Of a stretch of 64,000 bases of DNA, positions 1 to 9,688 are shown piece by piece. This DNA comes from Flavobacteriaceae bacterium (GTDB lineage: Bacteria > Bacteroidota > Bacteroidia > Flavobacteriales > Flavobacteriaceae): contig JAUROD010000036.1 in NCBI GenBank assembly GCA_030835845.1, positions 40,198 through 104,197 on the forward strand. Reading direction: 5' to 3'. Position 1 is the first letter of the stretch, and each line of letters opens with the position of its first letter. A program made the translations under genes and the position numbers. The notes below the pieces were generated by a model, which saw only the letters and a list, made by a program, of their open reading frames with translations, ran no database searches and was not told the DNA's origin.

Positions 1-226
1 AAATAAGTTCTGGACAATTACGCTTTGCAATACTTCCACTCATTGCACTTCGTACTCCGAATTTCCTAGCTTCATAGCTTGCTGCTGCAACAACCCCTCG
101 GCTTTCAGAGCCACCAACTGCAATTGGCAAACCCCGCAACTGAGGATTGTCCAATTGTTCAACTGATGCGTAAAATGCATCCATATCAACATGAATGATC
201 TTTCGTAAAGGCAATTGCTCCTCCAT
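1..226 (-). CDS. dinB: DNA polymerase IV (Y-family), N-terminal part, truncated by window edge
   Basis: Reverse-strand translation [62 protein letters not shown] matches the Pol IV N-terminal signature ([22 protein letters not shown]). Confidence 0.95.
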   Translation of the reverse strand, partial: MEEQLPLRKIIHVDMDAFYASVEQLDNPQLRGLPIAVGGSESRGVVAAASYEARKFGVRSAMSGSIAKRNCPELI

Positions 227-266
227 TGTATAAAAATACATATCTTATTGCCACAAAAATTCTGTT

Positions 267-719
267 ATGCTTGAAATAGAACGAAAATATTTAGTGAATA
301 CAAATGAGTTTGTTGATTTGGCACATAAAAAAACTTTTTTTCAACAAGGGTATTTGACCAAAGATCCAAGCAGAACAGTACGTGTTCGAATTCAAGAGAA
401 AATCTGTTTTTTGACAATCAAGGGAAAATCAAACAGTACAGGAACTTCTCGTTTTGAATGGGAAAAAGAAATTTCTCTTGATGAAGGTCAATCGCTTTTG
501 AAGCTTTGTCTTCCAACTCTAATCGAAAAAACACGCTACTACATTAAGCATAATGAGCTTGTAATTGAAGTAGACGTGTTTGAAGGGGTTCATAAAGGTT
601 TGATTTTAGCAGAAATAGAATTAAGCGATGAAAATCAAAAACTTATTTTACCCAACTGGATTGGGAAAGAGGTTACTGGAAATCCAGCCTATTACAATGC
701 CGTATTGTCGGGTAGCTAA
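267..719 (+). CDS. CYTH domain-containing protein
   Basis: Starts MLEIERKYLV (EIERKFL motif); 150 aa with acidic/basic alternation typical of CYTH/triphosphate tunnel family. Confidence 0.85.
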   Translation: MLEIERKYLVNTNEFVDLAHKKTFFQQGYLTKDPSRTVRVRIQEKICFLTIKGKSNSTGTSRFEWEKEISLDEGQSLLKLCLPTLIEKTRYYIKHNELVIEVDVFEGVHKGLILAEIELSDENQKLILPNWIGKEVTGNPAYYNAVLSGS

Positions 720-723
720 TTAT

Positions 724-1023
724 TTAGCGTAATACCTTACAAACTCGAACGCTAAAGTCAGAATACCATTGCTTAATGCCCTTAGAAATTGCCTCTTGAT
801 GCTGGGTATTGGCTCGCCATTTTTCAATCGACTCTAAGCTTTTCCAATAACTCACAGTAATTCCTAACTCACTTCGAGCAGTTTCTATTCCTAAAAATCC
901 TGGTTGTTTTTTTTCTAACTCGTTCATTTTCTAAGACATAAGATCATATCCAGCCGTATTATCTGATAGTTTAGATGAAAAAATGACTGCAAAATAAGGG
1001 GGTTGAAAATTATTCTCCAGCAT
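724..1023 (-). pseudogene. Antibiotic biosynthesis monooxygenase (ABM)-like protein interrupted by an in-frame TAG
   Basis: Frame from ATG at 1023: MLENNFQPPYFAVIFSSKLSDNTAGYDLMS*KMNELEKKQPGFLGIETARSELGITVSYWKSLESIEKWRANTQHQEAISKGIKQWYSDFSVRVCKVLR. TAG at 931-933; the supplied ORF (724..927) is only the C-terminal part. Confidence 0.8.
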
Positions 1024-2017
1024 AGATTTTAACCTCTAAGTCGCCTTGATTATTCATATGAGCTCGATACATTCCTGCGGTATTAAACTCCATAGCTACG
1101 TTACCTTTATTGTCAAGTACAATAACTCCCCCATCGCCTCCTAGATCAGCTACTTTTTGAAGTGACTTCTTTGCCGCTTCGGTAACACTCATTTTTTTGT
1201 ATTCAACCATTGCAGCAATGTCATATGCAACTACTGAACGAATAAAAAATTCACCCCATCCCGTTGCAGATACACCACAACTGGCATTGTTAGCGTAGGT
1301 GCCCGCTCCAATAATTGGTGCGTCGCCAATACGATCCCATTTTTTATTAGTCATTCCTCCTGTTGAGGTTCCTGAAGCTATATTTCCATTTTTATCTAAT
1401 GCCACACAGCCAACAGTTCCAAACTTAGAATCTTTTATAATGGGGTCATAAAAAGAAGCTGTTTCGTTTGTTCTTGACTGCACACGTTCCAATGCTTTCT
1501 TCCTCCTTTCTGTGATAAAATAACTGTTTGGCACGCTATCAAGTCCAATGTCTAATGCAAATCGATCTGCGCCAGTACCCGCGAGCATTACATGAGGAGA
1601 TTGATTCATTACAGCAATAGCGGCAGAGATAGGGTGTTTTATGTGTTTTAATCCAGCAACAGCTCCTGCATCGAGTGTTTTTCCATCCATAAAGGAGGCA
1701 TCCAATGAGGCATATCCCTCCGCAGTCAATACTGCTCCTTTTCCCGCATTAAACAATGGAGAGTTTTCCATAACGTGTATCGTTTTTTCAACTGCCTCTT
1801 GACTTGTTCCTCCTGCCTCTAAAATAGTATGTCCAACTCTAATTGCCTCGGCAAGTGATTCGCGGTATGCAATTTCCATTTCAGGAGACATATTCTCTTT
1901 TAAAATAGTTCCAGCACCTCCGTGAATGACTATCCCAATTGGGTTTTCCTTTACATCTGTGGTTGATTGCTTGCAAGCAAATAAACTAATAGTTAAAAGA
2001 CTAAAAAAAATGCGCAT
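1010..2017 (-). CDS. Isoaspartyl peptidase/L-asparaginase (N-terminal nucleophile hydrolase), lipoprotein
   Basis: VIHGGAGT, GTVGCVALDKNGNIASGTSTGG nucleophile motif; N-terminal lipobox SLFAC. Confidence 0.9.
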   Translation of the reverse strand: MRIFFSLLTISLFACKQSTTDVKENPIGIVIHGGAGTILKENMSPEMEIAYRESLAEAIRVGHTILEAGGTSQEAVEKTIHVMENSPLFNAGKGAVLTAEGYASLDASFMDGKTLDAGAVAGLKHIKHPISAAIAVMNQSPHVMLAGTGADRFALDIGLDSVPNSYFITERRKKALERVQSRTNETASFYDPIIKDSKFGTVGCVALDKNGNIASGTSTGGMTNKKWDRIGDAPIIGAGTYANNASCGVSATGWGEFFIRSVVAYDIAAMVEYKKMSVTEAAKKSLQKVADLGGDGGVIVLDNKGNVAMEFNTAGMYRAHMNNQGDLEVKIYAGE

Positions 2018-2054
2018 GGTTTAAAGTTTTATCACACCAAAGTAAAAAAAGGTT

Positions 2055-2087
2055 TTTGATTGGAGAAAATTGTGAGCAATAACTTTG
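2055..2087 (+). promoter_or_regulatory. Bacteroidetes-type promoter upstream of the aldehyde dehydrogenase
   Basis: TTTG (2055-2058) - 21 bp - TAACTTTG (2080-2087), matching TTTG/TAnnTTTG consensus; ATG at 2138. Confidence 0.6.
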
Positions 2088-2137
2088 TGGGGCAGTAAAA
2101 TAATTTTACTTTTAAATGCTACACAAAACTTAACCTT

Positions 2138-3667
2138 ATGATTGAACAAGCATTATCAAACCTAGGTTTGTCTGATTTTCATCCAGGAAATTCAACAGGT
2201 AAACAATGGTTTAATTCAGGAAAAGAATTTGATTCTTTCTCACCTGTTAGCGGAAAAAAAATTGGTAAAACTCAATTTGCAACCACTGAAGAATATGAGC
2301 ATATAATGACAACTGCAGAGGATGCATTTGTTCATTTTCGTAAAATTCCTGCTCCAAAACGAGGGGAGATGGTTAGGCAACTTGGAGATGCACTCAGAAA
2401 GAAAAAAGAAGATTTGGGTGTATTGGTTTCATACGAAATGGGAAAATCATTGCAAGAAGGTTTAGGAGAAGTACAAGAAATGATTGATATCTGTGATTTT
2501 GCAGTTGGATTATCTAGACAACTTCACGGATTTACAATGCATTCAGAGCGACCCCAACACAGAATGTATGAACAATATCACCCCATTGGAATTGTGGGAA
2601 TAATCTCTGCTTTTAATTTTCCTGTTGCTGTATGGAGTTGGAATACAGCACTAGCTTGGATATGTGGAAATGTGACTATTTGGAAACCAAGCGAAAAAAC
2701 ACCTTTTTGTGCTATCGCTTGCCAAAAAATTGCTGCTGATGTCTTCGCTGCAAATGGACTTCCTGAGGGTATTTCATCATTGATTAATGGAGCGGCTGAA
2801 GTTGGGAAATGGATTGCTGAAGATTTTCGTGTTCCACTGGTTTCAGCTACAGGATCAACTCCTATGGGACGTAGTGTGGCACAGTCAGTAGCAGCTCGAT
2901 TAGGGAAGTCATTGCTTGAGTTAGGAGGCAATAACGCAATAATCATTACGCCTAGTGCAAACTTAAAGACTACGATTCTTGGAAGTGTTTTTGGAGCTGT
3001 TGGAACAGCTGGTCAACGATGTACATCTACTCGTCGTTTGATTGTTCACGAATACGTATATGAGGAGGTCAAAAAAGCATTAAAACAAGCATATAATCAA
3101 CTGAAAATTGGTGACCCACTCGATGCTTCAAACCATATGGGGCCTCTTATCGATAAAACTGCTGTCAATCAATATTTGAGTGCACTTGAACAAGTAGAGG
3201 AACAAGGAGGAGAATGGGTAATTAGAGGGGCACAACTTGAAGGTAAAAAATATGAAAGTGGTTGCTACGTAAGTCCATCCATTGCCGAAATAGATGCCAA
3301 TGCAGCCATTGTTCAAACGGAGACTTTTGCTCCACTTCTTTATCTAATTAAATATGAGGGATCTTTAGAAAACGCAATTGAAATTCAAAACAATGTCAGA
3401 CAAGGACTATCCTCTGCAATTATGACTCAACATATAAAGGAATCTGAACAATTTCTCTCTCATTGGGGAAGTGATTGTGGAATAGCGAATGTAAATATAG
3501 GGACCTCTGGTGCAGAAATTGGGGGTGCTTTTGGTGGAGAAAAAGAAACTGGAGGAGGACGTGAAAGTGGGTCAGATGCGTGGAAAGTTTACATGCGAAG
3601 ACAAACCAATACAATTAACTTTTCAGATGAACTACCACTTGCACAAGGGATTAATTTTGACCTTTAG
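2138..3667 (+). CDS. Aldehyde dehydrogenase family protein (ALDH7 / aminoadipate-semialdehyde dehydrogenase-like)
   Basis: 509 aa; LELGGNNAIII, GQRCTSTRRL, EQYHPIGIVGIISAFNFPVAVWSWN. Confidence 0.88.
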   Translation: MIEQALSNLGLSDFHPGNSTGKQWFNSGKEFDSFSPVSGKKIGKTQFATTEEYEHIMTTAEDAFVHFRKIPAPKRGEMVRQLGDALRKKKEDLGVLVSYEMGKSLQEGLGEVQEMIDICDFAVGLSRQLHGFTMHSERPQHRMYEQYHPIGIVGIISAFNFPVAVWSWNTALAWICGNVTIWKPSEKTPFCAIACQKIAADVFAANGLPEGISSLINGAAEVGKWIAEDFRVPLVSATGSTPMGRSVAQSVAARLGKSLLELGGNNAIIITPSANLKTTILGSVFGAVGTAGQRCTSTRRLIVHEYVYEEVKKALKQAYNQLKIGDPLDASNHMGPLIDKTAVNQYLSALEQVEEQGGEWVIRGAQLEGKKYESGCYVSPSIAEIDANAAIVQTETFAPLLYLIKYEGSLENAIEIQNNVRQGLSSAIMTQHIKESEQFLSHWGSDCGIANVNIGTSGAEIGGAFGGEKETGGGRESGSDAWKVYMRRQTNTINFSDELPLAQGINFDL

Positions 3668-3705
3668 TCAACAGAAATAAACTATCTTTAACAAAAATAT
3701 AAATT

Positions 3706-4140
3706 ATGTACGCAGTTCTAAAAAACATACACTCTTATTGGGCTTATTTGGTTTTGCTTATCCTATTCATTGCCATTGTAAACGGATTTGTGGGCAAAAG
3801 TACCAACAGAGCATTTAACTCAAAAGATTTACGCATTTCTTTATTTGGTTTGATTTTTTCTCATATCCAATTACTTATTGGCTTAATTCTATATTTGGTT
3901 TCTCCTTGGTTTGATCAATGGTCTGCATTGGGAATGGGTGTCATGAAAGATGCTCAGGCGAGGTTATATTTAGTTGAGCATCCTTTGATGAATATACTGG
4001 CAATTGTATTGATTACAATGGGTTGGTCAATGCATAAAAGACATGATTTAAGTGGTAAAAAATTTAGCAGAATTAGTTTGTTTTATTCCATTGGATTTCT
4101 CTTTCTCTTATCTCGAATTCCATGGAGTACATGGTTATAA
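3706..4140 (+). CDS. Small integral membrane protein (cytochrome b-like/unknown)
   Basis: 144 aa with several hydrophobic segments. Confidence 0.6.
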   Translation: MYAVLKNIHSYWAYLVLLILFIAIVNGFVGKSTNRAFNSKDLRISLFGLIFSHIQLLIGLILYLVSPWFDQWSALGMGVMKDAQARLYLVEHPLMNILAIVLITMGWSMHKRHDLSGKKFSRISLFYSIGFLFLLSRIPWSTWL

Positions 4141-4160
4141 TTTTGTTTTAAATTATTCGC

Positions 4161-5195
4161 GTGGTAACTACACCTAAAACAGTGATTCAGGGAGAAATTC
4201 TTAAAAAAACTCACAAAGTTGCTGTAATTGGAGGGGGAAGTTGGGCAACCGCAATTGTCAAATTGTTGACAGAAAATAAATGTAAAGTTTATTGGTATAT
4301 GCGCAATGAATCTGCTAAAACAACGATAGAAAAGCAGGGACGAAATCCGAATTATTTAACCTCTACTGTATTACGTAAAAAGAGTCTCTTTTTAAGAACA
4401 GATATCAACGAAATAGTGTCAAATGCTGACGTTGTTATTCTGGCTATTCCTACTGCTTTTTTAGTTGATGAACTTGCAAAATTAGCTATCCCTCTCAAAG
4501 GAAAAATAATTGTCTCAGCAATAAAGGGAGTAATTCCTGAAACTCTCCAAATCGTTGGAGAATATTTACATGATTCGCATGATATCCCATATGAAGATAT
4601 TGGAGTAATTGCAGGACCAAGTCATGCAGAAGAGGTGGCAATGGAAAAGCTTTCTTATCTCACAATTGCATCCAAAGACCCTAGAAAAGCAATCCTCATT
4701 AGCGCATTGCTCAAAACAAAATACGTTCGTACAACCACCTCAAACGATATTATTGGAACTGAATATGCTGCGATGCTAAAAAACATCTATGCCCTAGCCG
4801 CTGGAATTGCTCACGGGTTAGGTTATGGGGATAATTTTCAGAGTGTTTTGATGAGTAATGCTATTCGTGAAATGAAACGCTATATCCGAAATGTACACAA
4901 GCTAAAACGTAACATTAATAATTCAGCCTATTTAGGAGATTTACTTGTAACTGCCTACTCTGGATTTAGTCGAAATCGAACTTTTGGAAATTTAATTGGT
5001 AAAGGATATACTGTAAAATCTGCTCAAGCAGAAATGAATATGATTGCCGAAGGCTACTATGCTTGTGGTTCAGCAAAAAGTATGAGTCGAGAATTTAAAA
5101 CACGAACCACAATAATTGATGCCGTACATGCGATTTTGTATGAACATAAAAACCCGGAAAAGGTCTTTGAAAAGTTAAGCAGAAAAATGAATTAA
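4161..5195 (+). CDS. gpsA: NAD(P)H-dependent glycerol-3-phosphate dehydrogenase
   Basis: VAVIGGGSWATAIVKLL Rossmann motif, IVSAIKGV, GPSHAEEV, EYAAMLKNIYALAAGIAHGLGYGDN. GTG start. Confidence 0.93.
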   Translation: MVTTPKTVIQGEILKKTHKVAVIGGGSWATAIVKLLTENKCKVYWYMRNESAKTTIEKQGRNPNYLTSTVLRKKSLFLRTDINEIVSNADVVILAIPTAFLVDELAKLAIPLKGKIIVSAIKGVIPETLQIVGEYLHDSHDIPYEDIGVIAGPSHAEEVAMEKLSYLTIASKDPRKAILISALLKTKYVRTTTSNDIIGTEYAAMLKNIYALAAGIAHGLGYGDNFQSVLMSNAIREMKRYIRNVHKLKRNINNSAYLGDLLVTAYSGFSRNRTFGNLIGKGYTVKSAQAEMNMIAEGYYACGSAKSMSREFKTRTTIIDAVHAILYEHKNPEKVFEKLSRKMN

Positions 5196-6208
5196 AGAGA
5201 TGCTTTAAACTGAGAAAGAAAACGAATATCATTTTCAAAAAATTGACGAATATCCCCTACTTGATACAGCAACATTGCAATTCGCTCAATACCCATTCCA
5301 AAAGCATACCCTGAGTATTCCTCAGGATCTATTCCACAGTTTGTCAATACATTTGGATCAACCATTCCGCAGCCCATAATTTCAAGCCAACCTGTTCCTT
5401 TCGTTATACGATAATCCACTTCGGTTTCTAATCCCCAATAAATATCTACCTCAGCACTAGGTTCTGTGAATGGAAAATAAGAAGGACGTAAACGAATTTT
5501 TGATTTACCAAAAAGTGCCTTAGTAAAATATAAAAGCGTTTGCTTAAGGTCCGCAAAAGAAACATTTTTATCAATATATAAACCTTCTACTTGATGAAAT
5601 ATACAATGTGCACGAGCAGATATAGCTTCATTTCTAAATACACGACCAGGTGATATTGTACGAATCGGAGGTGTATTGTTTTCCATGTATCTTACTTGAA
5701 CAGATGAAGTATGTGTCCGAAGTAAAATATCGGGGTCTGTTTGGATAAAGAAAGTGTCCTGCATGTCTCGAGCAGGATGATACTCAGGGAGATTTAAAGC
5801 AGTAAAATTATGCCAGTCATCCTCTATCTCTGGACCTTCAGAAATGTTATACCCGATTTGATTGAAAATCTCAATAATTCGGTTTTTTACCAATGTCAAA
5901 GGGTGTTGAGAACCTAATTCAACTGGATATCCAGGACGAGTCAAGTCAAGTCCTGAGTGGCTTTTAGTGTCATTTGATTGATTGCTTTTGAGCGTTTCAA
6001 TTTTTTCATTAACAGCTTGCTTTAATGCATTAAGCACTTGACCGTAGGCCTTTTTATCTTCGTTTTTTACTTCACGAAATGCAGCAAAAAAGTCGTTTAA
6101 TATTCCTTTTTTACCAGCGTATTTTATTCTAAAAGTCTCAATTTCTTCCGCGGTAGAAGCACTGAATTGAGTTACTTTTTCGAGCTCTTCTTGTACTTTA
6201 TCAATCAT
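5192..6208 (-). CDS. pheS: Phenylalanine--tRNA ligase alpha subunit
   Basis: HPLTLVKNRIIEIFNQIGYNISEGPEIE, RDMQDTFFI, LLRTHTSSVQVRYM, GCGMVDPNVL, GMGIERIAML. Confidence 0.97.
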   Translation of the reverse strand: MIDKVQEELEKVTQFSASTAEEIETFRIKYAGKKGILNDFFAAFREVKNEDKKAYGQVLNALKQAVNEKIETLKSNQSNDTKSHSGLDLTRPGYPVELGSQHPLTLVKNRIIEIFNQIGYNISEGPEIEDDWHNFTALNLPEYHPARDMQDTFFIQTDPDILLRTHTSSVQVRYMENNTPPIRTISPGRVFRNEAISARAHCIFHQVEGLYIDKNVSFADLKQTLLYFTKALFGKSKIRLRPSYFPFTEPSAEVDIYWGLETEVDYRITKGTGWLEIMGCGMVDPNVLTNCGIDPEEYSGYAFGMGIERIAMLLYQVGDIRQFFENDIRFLSQFKASL

Positions 6209-6229
6209 GGTATAAAAATAAGAAATATC

Positions 6230-6595
6230 CTAGTGAATAACTTCCTTTTCAAGGAAGTAATCGACAATTGCTTCTTTGATTAAAACAGACTGTTCTCCAG
6301 ACTTAAGAGGGGGAAGTTCTTCCTCAAGTGAAAAATGAGGCCAACCATCGTCGTCATAAAAGTCAAAACGATAATAGCCATAAGGCTCCAAAACTCTACA
6401 GATACCAATATGAATAATATTTACATTGTCATCCTTTTTAAATCGTTGATGTATTTTTCCAAGTTCTTGAATCCCTATCAGATAAAGAATTCCTTCTACA
6501 TCAATAGTTTCAGTTTCAGAAAACTGATTTGTTAATATTTCAAGTAAGGACTCCCAACGTTTTTTAAGTAATTCGTCCCTCGTAATTTTTTGCAT
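6230..6595 (-). CDS. Conserved hypothetical protein
   Basis: 121 aa ORF just downstream of the cvpA divergent region; no recognised domain. Confidence 0.65.
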   Translation of the reverse strand: MQKITRDELLKKRWESLLEILTNQFSETETIDVEGILYLIGIQELGKIHQRFKKDDNVNIIHIGICRVLEPYGYYRFDFYDDDGWPHFSLEEELPPLKSGEQSVLIKEAIVDYFLEKEVIH

Positions 6596-6656
6596 AGCGC
6601 AAAGATAGGTAAACCAAAAACAGAATACCCGATCAAAATTTAGTTATCTTTAGCCT

Positions 6657-7166
6657 GTGAATTATATTGACATTATTCTTGGAGGTCTAATTTCTTATGG
6701 TGCAATTAAGGGGTTCTCAAAAGGTTTAATCATAGAAGCTGCATCTATTGTTGCTTTGATTTTAGGAATTATAGGTGCTTTGGTGTTTTCTCAGGAGGTA
6801 CAACTTGTTCTTGAAAAATCACTTAATGAAAATTCGACACCACCAGCGGGAATAACCTTCTTACTCCTTTTTGTCTTTATCATTATCGGTGTAAATCTTA
6901 TTGCAAAATTCCTTACGCGTATCATTAATATGGCTGCTTTAGGTGGACTAAATCGCCTTCTTGGTGCAGTGCTAGGGGGACTTAAATTTGCGTTAGCTAT
7001 AAGCGCTATTTTCCTGGTGATTGACAAGTTTTCTTTTGTAATGAATTATTTTGACTCAGAAGTGATAAATGAATCTACTTTATTTAAGCCTGTAAAGTCT
7101 ATAGGAGAAAGAGTATTTGATTGGTTAATCGATCAAAAAGAATTCCTTCCAAATCAATTAGTTTAG
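6657..7166 (+). CDS. CvpA family membrane protein
   Basis: NYIDIILGGLISYGAIKGFSKGLIIEAASIVALILG; four hydrophobic segments; GTG start. Confidence 0.88.
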   Translation: MNYIDIILGGLISYGAIKGFSKGLIIEAASIVALILGIIGALVFSQEVQLVLEKSLNENSTPPAGITFLLLFVFIIIGVNLIAKFLTRIINMAALGGLNRLLGAVLGGLKFALAISAIFLVIDKFSFVMNYFDSEVINESTLFKPVKSIGERVFDWLIDQKEFLPNQLV

Positions 7167-7916
7167 TAACCTAATCCCTTGGTTTTTAATCCAACCCTCA
7201 GAACCATTTGCAAGTCTAATTTTTGACCAACCTTCAAGTTCATCAATTACCTCAACTGAGGTGCCTTGATGAAGGAGGAAAAGAATATCTGCACGTTCAT
7301 TTGGTTCCCCCCAGATTTGAATTTCTTCAGAGAAAATTATTCCGTATTTGATTTTTTCTTGACTGTTTTTAGTCTCTGTTAAACCAATGGTTACACTAAA
7401 GAGCAATAAGAATAAAACCCCTAAAACAAATAAAATTCGTTTCAATTCAATTTTTTTACTTATACGATAGAACACAAAAAAGAAAATACTTAACCAAAGT
7501 AAAATTATTGAGAATAATGCCCATTGGTCCAATGTAAAAATAGAAAGGACTTTGTCTGACAACGTTTTTAACTGTGTTTTAGGGAGTATCTCAATTGAAT
7601 CAAGTGTCATGTTTTTAGCAAACAAACTGTTGTTTTCAATTTCCTTGTCTTGTGGTGCTAGTTGTTTGGCTTTTTCAAAGTAAAAAATACTTTCAGCTAC
7701 ATTCCCTAGTTTATAATGTGCATTCCCTAGGTTAAAATAGAGTGCAGCACTATGCATTTCCATACTTAAAACAAGATTGTATTGGTCTATCGCATTTGTA
7801 TAATTTCCTTCATTATAAGCACTATTCCCGTCGGCAAGATATTCTTGCGCAGTTTGTGCTTGGACTATACCGAACCCAAAAAGTAAAACACCAAGAAAAA
7901 GGGGTTTTAAACTCAT
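7158..7916 (-). CDS. BatE-like protein: TPR repeats plus C-terminal SH3 domain
   Basis: TPR motif AEYLADGNSAYNEGNYTNAIDQYN; C-terminal GWSKIRLANGSEGWIKNQGIRLL; last gene of the Bat operon. Confidence 0.85.
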   Translation of the reverse strand: MSLKPLFLGVLLFGFGIVQAQTAQEYLADGNSAYNEGNYTNAIDQYNLVLSMEMHSAALYFNLGNAHYKLGNVAESIFYFEKAKQLAPQDKEIENNSLFAKNMTLDSIEILPKTQLKTLSDKVLSIFTLDQWALFSIILLWLSIFFFVFYRISKKIELKRILFVLGVLFLLLFSVTIGLTETKNSQEKIKYGIIFSEEIQIWGEPNERADILFLLHQGTSVEVIDELEGWSKIRLANGSEGWIKNQGIRLLN

Positions 7917-9679
7917 ATTTCTCTATCTATGGTTGTTATCATATCAGTTGCTTTGTCATAGTCACTTTGCATACTTCCGTCTGCACTAGGTGCATATCTG
8001 GCAACTTCACAGTTATTTAATATGGTAATGAAATCACTTACAGAATCTTTACTTGCTCCTTTTTTTATCAATAATTCATAAATATAGTCCTTTGAAAACT
8101 CAACAGTTTCAATGGCTAATTTTGCCTTCAAATAATTATGCATTGCCCTTTCTAAAGCATCATAAAAAGATTCTTGGTCTCCAATCGCCTTTTTTGCAGA
8201 GCTAAGGTATTTACGAGCCAATTTATTTGTTCGTTTTTGACGAGCAGTTAATGGATCGGTAACATAATTTTCCTTTCGTCGAAGTATGAGTAAAAACAAA
8301 CAAAAAGCAAAAACAGGTAGAATTAGAATAATCCAAAATGTGTTTGATAAATAAAAAGAAGATGTACTTGTTGAGCTCAACTTTTCATCTAGTTTAATAA
8401 AATTAAAGTAAGATTCATTATTGATCTTATTCTGAGTAGAAGCTGCATTTGGTTGAGAACTATTACTTGTCTTTGGACCCTCTATTACATCGATCAAAGT
8501 TTCTTTGGAGTCTAGGGTGTAATAACGTTCTTTTACAGGGTCAAAGTAACTGAAGCGAACAGGAGGAATTGGATAATTTCCCTGAAATTGCGGAACTATT
8601 GTGTATATGTCTTCTAGGGTTCCTTGCATTCCCAAAAGATTCGTTTTGATATTTTCTTTATGTTCTGGTTCATACAATTCCAATGAACTTGGAACACTGA
8701 GTTTAGGTAATCTAAAAAGACTTAAGTTTCCACGGCCCTCTACCTTAATTGAAGTTTGGAAAGACTCCGAAGACTTAAGTTGAAATTTGTTGAAACTAAC
8801 ATCCAATTTGAAATCTCCAACAGCACCATTAAAACTTGATGGTTTATTTTCTTCAGGAAGTGCTTTAACATTTATTGTCCTTCTCCCTGCAGTAATAATT
8901 TTAGGTGCTTTTTGATACTCTGTTCGACCAAAAAAGTCACGTCGATTCGTCGGCACATCCACAGAAACATTGAGACTTAAAGGTGCTATTGATAATTTAC
9001 CTACCTTTTGTGGGTACAAAACAGTCTTTCTCCAAGTGACATAGTTGTATGGTTGACCTTTAAAATTGCCACGTTTTATTTCGAGTTTTGGGATTGCTAT
9101 TTGATGACTCCAAAAATCGCTATACTTTGGAGTTTCAACTTCATTTACATTTGAAATGCTAATCTCAGAGCTGAAATATAATTTATAAATCACAGTAATT
9201 GCCTCATTCAAATACGGGGTTGACTTTGAAATTTCTGCAACAAGGTGAAGGTTTTCATCTGCAATTGCATCGGCTTGAGATTCTGGACTATTTGGAGAGG
9301 AAACAGCCTCAGTAACTTCAACTGTTTTTGGAGATGTTTTATATACTTCACCTTCTATTTCAATGATTGCTTGACCAATCTTCAATTCCCCTTTTCGTTT
9401 TGGAGATAAAAAATAGGTGTATGATTTTGAAAAACTTCGCACTCCATTGACCCAGCTATTGCTTACCGATTGATTTGGTCCACCTACTATATTGAAATCA
9501 TTAAATACAGGAGGAATGAAATTATCCCCATTTTCATTCATTTCAAAACTTACACGAAGTCGCTCATTTAGCCCTAGACGTGTTTTGCTCAACTTTGCTT
9601 CAAAAGTAACCTGACCAAAACTGGTTTGGAAAACAAACACAAACAAAAATAATAATCTGAAATAATGTAAGAATTGCAT
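7913..9679 (-). CDS. BatD-like protein (oxygen tolerance domain)
   Basis: 588 aa; FEAKLSKTRLGLNERLRVSFEMNENGDNFIPPVFNDFNIVGGPNQSVSNSWVNG typical of BatD; C-terminal TM. Confidence 0.88.
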   Translation of the reverse strand: MQFLHYFRLLFLFVFVFQTSFGQVTFEAKLSKTRLGLNERLRVSFEMNENGDNFIPPVFNDFNIVGGPNQSVSNSWVNGVRSFSKSYTYFLSPKRKGELKIGQAIIEIEGEVYKTSPKTVEVTEAVSSPNSPESQADAIADENLHLVAEISKSTPYLNEAITVIYKLYFSSEISISNVNEVETPKYSDFWSHQIAIPKLEIKRGNFKGQPYNYVTWRKTVLYPQKVGKLSIAPLSLNVSVDVPTNRRDFFGRTEYQKAPKIITAGRRTINVKALPEENKPSSFNGAVGDFKLDVSFNKFQLKSSESFQTSIKVEGRGNLSLFRLPKLSVPSSLELYEPEHKENIKTNLLGMQGTLEDIYTIVPQFQGNYPIPPVRFSYFDPVKERYYTLDSKETLIDVIEGPKTSNSSQPNAASTQNKINNESYFNFIKLDEKLSSTSTSSFYLSNTFWIILILPVFAFCLFLLILRRKENYVTDPLTARQKRTNKLARKYLSSAKKAIGDQESFYDALERAMHNYLKAKLAIETVEFSKDYIYELLIKKGASKDSVSDFITILNNCEVARYAPSADGSMQSDYDKATDMITTIDREI

Positions 9680-9688
9680 AGTAGCGTA

